A stretch of DNA of 16,047 nucleotides from Candidatus Zixiibacteriota bacterium (GTDB lineage Bacteria; Zixibacteria; MSB-5A5; SM1-73), in contig JAGMFA010000030.1 of assembly GCA_023127875.1 (NCBI GenBank), positions 1-16,047 on the forward strand, written 5' to 3'. Below the pieces are notes generated by a model. That model was not told the DNA's origin and searched no databases. It saw nothing but the letters and a program-made list of their open reading frames with translations. A program made the translations under genes and the position numbers. Shown here in pieces: positions 1 through 6,248 of the stretch (position 1 is the first letter of the stretch; each line of letters opens with the position of its first letter).

Positions 1-1
1 G

Positions 2-720
2 GTGTGTGACAAAGGGATGGTGAGCCAGTCCAATTTGGAGGAGTTGAAGAAAGAAGGGATAGATTTTATCGTGGGGGGTTCGACTGCGGAATGTGAAAGA
101 GGTGAGAGAAGAGGTTTTGTGTAAGGGAGGTCGTTATCGAGAGGTGGAGGATAACCTGAGAATAAAAGAAGTGTTTTTAGGGGGAAAACGATATATCATT
201 TGTGTCAATTTGGAGGAGGCCAGAAAAGATCAAAAGACATAGGAAGAAGATCCTCTCTGAACTGGAGGAGAAACTTCGCCGTAGTCCCAAAGAGCTGATT
301 GGGAATAAGGGTTACCGAAGATACTTGAAGGTGGAGTTGGCAACCCGTCCTATCTTCCATCGCAAGGCGTCTCATGTCAAAGGTCACGTGTTTTGCAGTT
401 ATAGGTTCGCTTCGCTCACTACAAGTCTGGCACTCTGTCTTTTGATAGCTTTACGCAAGAGTCTGAGGGAGCATAGTCCCGTCAAGGCGCTGATTTGGGA
501 CGATGTTATTCGTGATCTCCGCTCCTTCAGAGCCATAAAGGCTACCTTCTCTGCCGGAGGCAGATCCGCTTCTGGCGGAAGTGGAAAGACCTACTTAATG
601 CGAACAGAGTTCAAAGGGACAGCTCACCGTTGTTTTTCCGCAGGATCCATAGGACAGTCCGTGGGTCTTAAACCTCCACCAACCATTTGGAGATTGTCCC
701 CAGTCGAAGGCGAAATGTAG
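2..720 (+). pseudogene. Degenerate IS1634-type (IS4-like DDE) transposase remnant, 5' part outside the window
   Basis: The coding sense runs through three frames. Frame 2 (from base 2) reads VCDKGMVS and then a region rich in Glu and Lys. At the run of six Gs at 73-78 one extra base moves the reading to frame 3, which continues to about 239 through GGKRYIICVN. One more extra base near T240 moves it to frame 1, which holds ELEEKLRRSPKELIGNKGYR, LRPIFHRK-like ATRPIFHRK, KGHVFC and the terminal GLKPPP. These are landmarks I recognise from the C-terminal half of IS1634-family transposases. Around 336-345 the text jumps from RRYLKV straight to ELATRPIF; in the family roughly 40-50 residues, including the region of the catalytic Glu, lie between them, so this copy is almost certainly inactive. 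Two short inserts, near 396-422 and 550-580, carry palindromic repeat sequence yet keep the frame. Family assignment is from memory of the motifs. Confidence 0.75.
550..579. repeat. Double-hairpin palindromic repeat inside the transposase remnant
   Basis: Two adjacent perfect hairpins: TCTGCC (550-555)/GGCAGA (559-564) with triloop GGA, and TCCGC (565-569)/GCGGA (575-579) with loop TTCTG. In protein terms it inserts about ten foreign residues (SAGGRSASGG) into an otherwise recognisable transposase segment. The reverse complement matches 10400-10427 except in the loops and one T, so it belongs to a dispersed family. Confidence 0.7.
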
Positions 721-763
721 TGCCACACTCTCTCCGCGCGCCCGCAAGTCCTTGTGAGACAAC

Positions 764-784
764 AACACTTTTTCCGCAAGTGTT
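764..784. other. Hairpin downstream of the leftward promoter
   Basis: AACACTT (764-770) pairs perfectly with AAGTGTT (778-784) around a 7-base loop. It lies about 15-35 bases downstream of the predicted start of the leftward promoter at 807-835. It may be an operator, part of an RNA leader, or an end of the decayed insertion sequence. The rest of 721-1051 has no convincing gene; it holds this hairpin, the leftward promoter and two further palindromes. Confidence 0.35.
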
Positions 785-806
785 TAAAATCAGTTTAATA
801 ATTTAC

Positions 807-835
807 ACTATATAAAACGCAAATCTTCTTGTCAA
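807..835 (-). promoter_or_regulatory. Strong sigma70-like promoter directed leftward
   Basis: On the minus strand TTGACA (835-830) is followed by exactly 17 bases and TATAGT (812-807). Both boxes are close to consensus and the spacing is ideal. Transcription would begin near 800 and run antisense into the transposase remnant; no intact leftward gene lies in the window, so the original target may have been displaced by the insertion or may lie beyond base 1. Confidence 0.6.
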
Positions 836-914
836 GAAAAAAACAGGTTCCATAAAAAAATTTTCCGATGATTTTGGACTACTATGTAGCAAGTTTTTGG
901 TCAATGAAACCGTA

Positions 915-931
915 TACCTCTGTGAGAGGTA
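915..931. other. Perfect hairpin between the divergent promoters
   Basis: TACCTCT (915-921) and AGAGGTA (925-931) form a 7-bp stem with loop GTG. A short GC-rich tract and a run of five Ts (944-948) follow on the plus strand, not directly abutting the stem, so it is only a poor terminator candidate. Role unknown. Confidence 0.4.
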
Positions 932-972
932 GCCGGCTCACCGTTTTTAGTTAATGCCACTGTTAATAAACG

Positions 973-984
973 GTCCATATGGAC
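973..984. promoter_or_regulatory. 12-bp palindrome, possible operator
   Basis: GTCCATATGGAC is a perfect 12-bp palindrome, flanked by AAAC on the left and GTTT on the right with slightly unequal spacing, so the symmetry extends to about 23 bp. It sits about 70 bases upstream of the -35 box of the rightward promoter. Size and symmetry fit a dimeric regulator site, but no regulator gene is nearby. Confidence 0.35.
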
Positions 985-1051
985 ATGTTTGATCGAGCAA
1001 TTGTTAGTCTTTTAGCGAATACTTACTGGGGGGAAGTCTTCAAAATTTTTC

Positions 1052-1080
1052 TTGACAAGCGCAGGAATACTCCGTATTTT
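1052..1080 (+). promoter_or_regulatory. Sigma70-like promoter of the ExbD/TonB-like operon
   Basis: TTGACA (1052-1057), a 17-base spacer and TATTTT (1075-1080). This matches the geometry of the candidate tol promoter (TTGACT, 17 bases, TATTTT), which supports both. A start near 1087 would give a leader of about 215 bases before the first gene at 1303. Confidence 0.7.
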
Positions 1081-1191
1081 TAGATTGGACAAAAAATAGA
1101 ATAGATTGGAAAAGGCTACTGATAGGCGATGAAGTGCTTCTGGACAGGTATGGCGCAGTGGGGAGGGCAAATGACACTTCCCAAGAAATAA

Positions 1192-1223
1192 TTGCCGTCT
1201 CGATATATATCGATCGTTGGCAA
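1192..1223 (+). promoter_or_regulatory. Compound palindrome in the operon leader
   Basis: A perfect 14-bp palindrome, TCGATATATATCGA (1200-1213), is enclosed by TTGCC (1192-1196) and GGCAA (1219-1223). In RNA the two pairings would stack into one long stem-loop about 80 bases before the first start codon. There is no U-run after it, so it is not an obvious terminator. It could be a DNA operator, an RNA stability element or a regulatory leader structure. I recognise no riboswitch class in 1087-1302. Confidence 0.45.
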
Positions 1224-1302
1224 AACATTTGAAAATTAGAAATATTTTTATCTCATTATTATAGCACAGAGAGACTTACCTGTGTTTCTAAAAGGTTTTT
1301 TC

Positions 1303-1620
1303 ATGGATTTTAAAGAAGAATTTAAAGTCCTAATTTTTAAGTTTATCGTTTTCATCGTGTTGGTAGGCATGTTGTATGTCGGAACTTGGCTATTGACACG
1401 TTTACCTGATATAGACCCAAACAAAAAGCTAATTCTTTTGGAGATAGATTTTTGGGGAATCGCAACTCTCATAACTTTATTCTTCCTCACTGCGATCGGT
1501 GATATCGTGCATTTATATAGGAAGAAACATCAACGGGTAGAATCCTCATCAGACCTGAATAGGAAAAGTGAGTCCAGCCTTGTTACAGAAAATCAGAGGG
1601 AAAGAGAGCGGGAGTTGTAA
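1303..1620 (+). CDS. Small two-helix inner-membrane protein, unknown function
   Basis: A 105-residue protein. The ATG at 1303 is preferred because AAAAGG lies 7 bases upstream; an in-frame GTG at 1282 lacks a comparable site. Two hydrophobic stretches, about residues 11-31 and 47-69, are joined by a short loop (LPDIDPNKK). The tail from about 72 on is basic then strongly charged, ending in RERERE, and is probably cytoplasmic. It is the first gene of an operon with the ExbD-like gene 22 bases downstream. I recognise no family. It lacks the third helix and the conserved glycine-rich and threonine motifs of ExbB/TolQ, so I would not call it the missing channel subunit, although its position is where an exbB would usually be. 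A scaffold or regulator of the complex is possible. Confidence 0.7.
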   Translation: MDFKEEFKVLIFKFIVFIVLVGMLYVGTWLLTRLPDIDPNKKLILLEIDFWGIATLITLFFLTAIGDIVHLYRKKHQRVESSSDLNRKSESSLVTENQREREREL

Positions 1621-1642
1621 ATATAATTTAGGATAAAGGGAA

Positions 1643-2164
1643 ATGGGAATAGTTGATGTAGGTAGAGGCGTGCGGAGACAGAGAAAAGGAATGGGGCATA
1701 GAAGGCCCAAAAGAAGGGCCGGGATACGAATCGATATGACCCCCATGGTGGATATAGCTTTTTTGCTTTTGATCTTCTATATGGTCACCACCGTGTTCAG
1801 TCAGCCACAGGCCATGGAGTTGAATCTCCCTCCAACTAATAAGCCGGTTCCTGTGGTAGAATCTCTGCTTTTGACTTTGCGAATCGATGGGGATGAGAGC
1901 CTGTGGTGGAATATGGCAAAGGATACCCCTAAGTCGATCTCATTTGATTCTTTAAGAGGGCTTTTGCTGGAATGCAACTTAAAGGAGCCAAAGCTGGTGA
2001 CCCTGGTAAAGATTGATAAAAAGGCAAGATTTTTTAAAATGGTAGATATAATAGATGAGATTCAGATAGTGGAGAAGCAGATAAAGAAAACCAATCCGAA
2101 TTTCAGTTATCGCTTCAGCCTGTCACCTTCCGAGATTGTGACAGAAGACGGAAGGCGGAGGTGA
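1643..2164 (+). CDS. ExbD/TolR-type biopolymer transport protein
   Basis: A 173-residue single-span protein. A basic N-terminus (RRPKRR about 20-25) precedes the ExbD/TolR signature IDMTPMVDIAFLLLIFY at residues 30-46. Asp37 at the head of the transmembrane helix is the family's proton-carrying residue and is intact. The periplasmic part continues through VKIDKKARFFKMVDIIDEIQ (about 125-145), which resembles the end of the FCB-type ExbD domain, and a basic tail. ExbD-family proteins work with ExbB/TolQ-type pentamers to turn proton motive force into movement of a TonB-like partner. The ATG at 1643 has AGGATAAAGGG just upstream. The stop overlaps a possible GTG start of the next gene, which suggests translational coupling. 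No exbB accompanies it, which is unusual. The second, more typical TolR of the window is at 9955-10353. Confidence 0.9.
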   Translation: MGIVDVGRGVRRQRKGMGHRRPKRRAGIRIDMTPMVDIAFLLLIFYMVTTVFSQPQAMELNLPPTNKPVPVVESLLLTLRIDGDESLWWNMAKDTPKSISFDSLRGLLLECNLKEPKLVTLVKIDKKARFFKMVDIIDEIQIVEKQIKKTNPNFSYRFSLSPSEIVTEDGRRR

Positions 2165-2175
2165 GAGGGGCGAGT

Positions 2176-3489
2176 ATGAGTAAACTTATACTTTTGATAG
2201 AATCTTCGTTATATTTGAATACAAAGCGAAAGTATATGAACCTGATTATCTGTGCCTTAGTATTGACCACACTTGCTGTCGTTTTGGATTATAAGTTTGT
2301 CTCAGATATAGTGATATTTCTTGTCATCCTATTGCTGGGTTTTCCAGTGCTATTTATTGTGTCAAAGGTTGGACCTGTCGTTTTTCCATTGGCTTCGACT
2401 AAATCCTATCCCTACGGAGTATTTGAACTCAAAAAATGCTATCAGAGGAACTTTGGATGGGCGATAGTTATCGCGGGCTTGCTTTTTGTTATGCCCATTT
2501 GGGGGTACAAATTTCTTATTACGCCTCCTTCGCTTGTTGTGGCGAATGTTGAACACTTTGAACCCATTTCAGCCCGCCCCAATACTTTAATCATAACGCT
2601 CGCTGACGTTGATACTTTACTAGCTATGTTGCCTAGTGTGCCTTCCATCTTCACGAAGGGATTAGACCTAAAAGATGTTATAGTAGACCCAACTACTATA
2701 GGGGTGCCGGAGCCTGCCCCGCCGGAAGATTCGGCTATTACTCTAGGAATAGCCACCATAGAGGAGCTTAGAGCTTACCTCGAACAAACCTATGTTTCAC
2801 ACGAGGCCTTGCGCCCTGATCTTGTCTTGAGAGAGTACCAACCAAGAAGTGCCTGCCTGGGGAAGACCATTGAAATTGTCGTTTATCTCGCGAATCAAGG
2901 CGGAAAGGTAAAAGACCTTCGTGGTACGTTGCGATCCTTAAACCATAATCCGCGAGTTAGGATTCACCAAAGGGCTAGCCAGTTCAAATTTGGCACAATG
3001 GTCCAGTTTGATTCTAAGAGTAATAGAAGCAGACCTTACAAGGTGATTATTCCTGAAGATGTTGTAGCTGGTGATTTGCTTACGTTCGAATTGAGGCTGA
3101 CTGGTGGTTGGAAACCACAAGAAGGATATCTAAAGGATCTTAAGTTCGACATACATGTATCTCAGTGTGATTCCGGAGTGATAATCCCCGGTTTGACCTT
3201 TAAGGAGATATACGCGAAATGGTGGAGAGATCCGGCTCGGAAATTAAGGGATCAAGGTTTTAAAGAGTACCTCGGCAGCGGGAATACAGTTTACTTTGAC
3301 GCAATGCGTTCTTCAGCCAAGATATATCATAATGGAACATACTACGACATTCAATTTGACTTTTCGGAGGAAACCATCGTAAATTGGACAGGAGATATGA
3401 GTCTTTTACAGACGCTGAGCCGAATCTTTATGAGAAGTTACTGCTTAATTTATTCTCAATCTAAGTACTGTAGGGAACATCAAAGATGA
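2176..3489 (+). CDS. TonB-like anchor fused to a novel periplasmic region; three-helix membrane protein
   Basis: A 437-residue protein with predicted helices at about 22-38, 43-64 and 94-114 and a large C-terminal part outside the membrane. Residues 79-113 (YPYGVFELKKCYQRNF and the following helix) resemble the N-terminal anchor of TonB proteins in FCB bacteria, where a Y-G-x-x-E-L-K-K-x-Y-Q motif precedes the helix. A proline-rich piece near 174-195 (TIGVPEPAPPED, then TIEELRAY) also recalls the linker of such TonBs. The usual TonB C-terminal domain is missing. Instead residues 217-330 look beta-rich (LVLREYQPRSACLGKTIEIV onward, CARDB- or Ig-like in pattern), followed by a distinct end with WWRDP and several aromatics. 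The ATG at 2176 follows GAGGGG by 5 bases; a GTG at 2161 is an alternative. The similarity is by eye only. Confidence 0.65.
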   Translation: MSKLILLIESSLYLNTKRKYMNLIICALVLTTLAVVLDYKFVSDIVIFLVILLLGFPVLFIVSKVGPVVFPLASTKSYPYGVFELKKCYQRNFGWAIVIAGLLFVMPIWGYKFLITPPSLVVANVEHFEPISARPNTLIITLADVDTLLAMLPSVPSIFTKGLDLKDVIVDPTTIGVPEPAPPEDSAITLGIATIEELRAYLEQTYVSHEALRPDLVLREYQPRSACLGKTIEIVVYLANQGGKVKDLRGTLRSLNHNPRVRIHQRASQFKFGTMVQFDSKSNRSRPYKVIIPEDVVAGDLLTFELRLTGGWKPQEGYLKDLKFDIHVSQCDSGVIIPGLTFKEIYAKWWRDPARKLRDQGFKEYLGSGNTVYFDAMRSSAKIYHNGTYYDIQFDFSEETIVNWTGDMSLLQTLSRIFMRSYCLIYSQSKYCREHQR

Positions 3490-3523
3490 TACTAAAACAC
3501 AAAAAAATAGGATGTTAAGAAAT

Positions 3524-4612
3524 ATGAAAAAGAAACCTGTAGCTTTATCAGCCCTAATCATTACTTGCATGCTGTGCTTGGCCGATACCGGGAGAAGCCA
3601 AGACATAGGCTTGACGGAGGCTTTACAAAGAATAGACCGCTATGATTCAACGGCAAATTTGGATGATCTGCGGGAGGGATTGGAAGTACTTCGACTTCTC
3701 AGATACCAGGGTAATACAGACCCTTATATTTTGTATCGCATTGTAGAAGCCGAGCTCAAATCAAAAATTCATGTCTTGAAGAACGATCCGAAAGACTCCG
3801 CTTTATCCAGTCAGGTCAGATCAAAGATCTTGGAAGTCTGGTCCCACATCGCTCAAGTCGAACGAAATCCGAATTTAGATCGTAACCTCTTCGCTAATAT
3901 CTTGGACAGAGGTGTTAGAACTATCATTGAATCAGGCAGGTTTCTTGACCACGCAAATTCGTTAGCTCCGTTGGTACGACACATACTTGCGAGAGCTGAA
4001 GTACGTAACTTGATGGGAAGATCGGAAACTAAATTCTCCAATTTTTCTATCATAAAATCCTTCATGGAGATCGACTATCCCAATATGGCCTTTTTGTCTC
4101 ATATCAGAAGAGCGGACGAACTCGACGGCAACGACGAGGTTGAGTGCGTAGCTTCAGCCGTTGCAGCCGGCGATGCTACGCGAACCCCATTGGGTCAGTG
4201 CATAGCACTTTATCTGGCGGCGCGAAATACTCCGAAAGAAGATCGAGAGAAAGCTATTGATTACTACAAGCAGAGCTTGACAAAATTTGATGATTTCGAA
4301 GACCCCACGGGTGAGTATTTAGCAGCAGCCTTTTCGAAAATGTGGATCGTCTCAGAGTTCATTCATCTGGTGATCGACCTCTATGGAACCGAGCTCTGGG
4401 AACAGAAGAACTTTGCCCGCTATGTATACCTGTTTGAAGATGCCTGGAAAATGCCGTGGTTGACTGACGAGCAGAGGTATTCGTTGGCAAGCGGCTTATC
4501 AAAAGCTTATCCCAATCTTATCACCCAGGTCCGCGAAGAGGAAAAAGACGAGTTAGCAGAGGAATATGTTAAGCGGCAGGCGGTTATAAACGCCTATTTA
4601 GAGACCCATTAA
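3524..4612 (+). CDS. Exported helical (TPR-like) protein, unknown function
   Basis: A 362-residue protein starting MKKKPV, with a hydrophobic core at about 8-22 that reads as a Sec signal peptide; a cleavage near GRSQ is likely. Cys residues at about 15 and 18 leave a lipoprotein possible, but no good lipobox is seen. An ATG at 3512 is in frame but has no ribosome site and would bury the signal peptide. The mature part looks almost entirely alpha-helical, with a TPR-like segment near 235-250 (KAIDYYKQSLTKF) and a Glu/Lys-rich end. It lies 34 bases after the TonB-like gene and 26 before the next exported protein, on the same strand, so it is very likely co-transcribed. Its place suggests a periplasmic or surface partner of the ExbD/TonB-like pair. 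I do not recognise the family. Confidence 0.75.
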   Translation: MKKKPVALSALIITCMLCLADTGRSQDIGLTEALQRIDRYDSTANLDDLREGLEVLRLLRYQGNTDPYILYRIVEAELKSKIHVLKNDPKDSALSSQVRSKILEVWSHIAQVERNPNLDRNLFANILDRGVRTIIESGRFLDHANSLAPLVRHILARAEVRNLMGRSETKFSNFSIIKSFMEIDYPNMAFLSHIRRADELDGNDEVECVASAVAAGDATRTPLGQCIALYLAARNTPKEDREKAIDYYKQSLTKFDDFEDPTGEYLAAAFSKMWIVSEFIHLVIDLYGTELWEQKNFARYVYLFEDAWKMPWLTDEQRYSLASGLSKAYPNLITQVREEEKDELAEEYVKRQAVINAYLETH

Positions 4613-4638
4613 CCTTTTAAAAAAGAAGAGAAGGTAAA

Positions 4639-5976
4639 ATGAAACGTACTTTTAATGTTATTGTGTTCTTAGTCTTTGCCTGCATGGCTATGCAGTTAAC
4701 AACTCAAGTTAAAGCCCAGAATTCCGTGACTGAGACGATTCAGTTGTTCTTGCAGGACATGTGGAGGGATTACACCGACTTTTATAGATGCTCAAACCAC
4801 ATAGAGAAGCTGGACGTGGCAAAAAGGATGGCGCTTACCGCATCCACAATTTTGGCATACTATCAGGGAGGAGCAAAAACCGAAACTGACACGACCACTA
4901 CAGCAGAAGCTTTGATGCTTTTGAGTTTGGTAGCGTACGAAGTGAATAATCCCACTTTGACCTACCACAGTTTAGAAATTGCGGATTCATTGGATAGAAG
5001 CGTTTTTGAAAAGAAGGATCCAATGACGGGCAAGCCTTTCAAAGAGCGGATTGCCCTAATAAAAAAGAATTGGTTGTCCAATTTCAAAAGAAGCTCTGCC
5101 AGAGTTTACGGTTTCAATAATAGAATAACCTGGGACACGTTGAGGGTGGAAATCGGTATTACCTATCTGGAAAGGAATCTCAGAGAGGATAAGATCTTTC
5201 AAGCTATAAAGGGGGCGGAGGATTATCTTAACTCAGAACTCAGAAACGGAAAAAAGGAGATCATGCTTCTCCTTCCGCCTGGAATGTATCGCTTAGAAAC
5301 CGATAATTTAGATATCTATCCTGCCGATTTTGAAGTGGCGGAAAATTCTCCTCCCGCCATTTTCGACATTACCCCGGATCGTTATTTCCATCTGAGAGTT
5401 TTTTATTGCAAGGATACCACCTTAACCAGAATAGACACGATTTTCAATGAAGCCAAAATCGGCACTATGTTTTTAGAAGAAACCAGCCAAGTATATCAAG
5501 AACGTCCCAAGAGATATCAAAATTATCTTTTTGCTGAAGTAGATACCACGTTCAAGGTTGTTAAGACCATTACCGTGGAAACTCAAAGGGTTCCCCTCTC
5601 TCCCAAAGATCTAGACATCTGGAAGGGCGACAGGAAGGTGCTTAACTTTGACCGCTTAGCCTTTGGCGAGTACGAATTTTCGGACGGAAAAAAGTTTGGA
5701 TTACCTGATGAGTTCAAGTTCAAACGATTCTTGCCTGAGGATCTAAAGTGGGACATCCCTTTTGAAGATAAATTTAGTGGAGAAGAGATCCACGTAAAGA
5801 GTGGGGACCCCTTTCAGCTCTGTGTGGATTTACCTCGAAAGACAAGACGTGATGATGAGAAGAAAAAGTTTTACCAGGATGAGGATGAAGTAAAACGTCC
5901 GGATTGGTTGCGGACTCTTCTCTCCACTACCTTTATGGCTATAACATTTTATATGTACATGAATTTTATAAAATAA
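4639..5976 (+). CDS. Exported protein with C-terminal membrane anchor, unknown function
   Basis: A 445-residue protein. A signal peptide at 1-26 ends in VKA before QNSV, a good type I cleavage site. Residues 28-200 look helical, with TPR-like spacing around 88-120. Residues 205-320 look beta-rich, with the stretch LLPPGMYRLE (211-220), which resembles a PEGA- or carbohydrate-binding-like turn. The region near 395-425 is strongly charged (KTRRDDEKKKFYQDEDE). A hydrophobic end at about 427-445 (LLSTTFMAITFYMYMN) would anchor it, presumably leaving the body in the periplasm. The ATG follows GAGAAGG by 3-4 bases. It is the last gene of the operon; together with the preceding protein it resembles a periplasmic assembly module. 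Family not recognised. Confidence 0.75.
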   Translation: MKRTFNVIVFLVFACMAMQLTTQVKAQNSVTETIQLFLQDMWRDYTDFYRCSNHIEKLDVAKRMALTASTILAYYQGGAKTETDTTTTAEALMLLSLVAYEVNNPTLTYHSLEIADSLDRSVFEKKDPMTGKPFKERIALIKKNWLSNFKRSSARVYGFNNRITWDTLRVEIGITYLERNLREDKIFQAIKGAEDYLNSELRNGKKEIMLLLPPGMYRLETDNLDIYPADFEVAENSPPAIFDITPDRYFHLRVFYCKDTTLTRIDTIFNEAKIGTMFLEETSQVYQERPKRYQNYLFAEVDTTFKVVKTITVETQRVPLSPKDLDIWKGDRKVLNFDRLAFGEYEFSDGKKFGLPDEFKFKRFLPEDLKWDIPFEDKFSGEEIHVKSGDPFQLCVDLPRKTRRDDEKKKFYQDEDEVKRPDWLRTLLSTTFMAITFYMYMNFIK

Positions 5977-6248
5977 TTCCCTTATACTCTGTCCAAACGT
6001 TTTACGGAAATGAGCCATTAACGAATGGCCGTTGGAGCCATGGAGAATGGCTGAAAGTTTGTTCTTCTGCCCCTGAAAGGGAAAGATTGTGGAGAAGAAA
6101 CTTTCTGATTAATGGAGAATTAAAGCCTTAAGGTTATCAGAAATAATCCTTTTGTGTTCTTTCTTTAATCTATACTTGCCCCATCACATCAAAACGCAAA
6201 AAAGAGAACCCCTTTTTTTCCTTTTACTGTTCCTACCAGGCAAACTTT
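5977..6248. other. Spacer between convergent operons with inverted repeats
   Basis: No convincing gene. AGCCAT (6036-6041) and ATGGCT (6047-6052) form a 6-bp hairpin, and GAAAGTTT (6053-6060) pairs with AAACTTTC (6098-6105) around a 37-base loop whose edges (TTCTTCT and AGAAG) extend the symmetry imperfectly. The copies of AATGG and GGAGAAT around it suggest a decayed repeat element. No clean rho-independent terminator is seen for either converging operon; the pyrimidine tract at 6210-6227 is the only T-rich stretch. Confidence 0.4.

Noticed and set aside
1110..1185. Possible riboswitch (GGCGATGAAGT resembles the start of the fluoride class)
   Set aside because: The following conserved segments of that class are missing, and no other class fits.
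1129..1191. A 20-codon open frame (MKCFWTGMAQ...) in the leader, as a possible leader peptide
   Set aside because: The only ribosome-like match is too far upstream, and nothing in the composition suggests attenuation control.
1040..1228. A 62-codon open frame on the minus strand across the operon promoter and leader
   Set aside because: No ribosome site, no recognisable protein features, and it overlaps the strong rightward promoter and leader structures.
5904..6131. 75-codon plus-strand frame running past the end of the operon
   Set aside because: It overlaps the last gene out of frame, has no ribosome site and crosses the inverted repeats of the spacer.
5977..6248. Bidirectional terminator between the converging operons
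   Set aside because: The stems present lack a T-run directly after them on either strand; only a weak four- to five-pair stem precedes the T-run near 6200.
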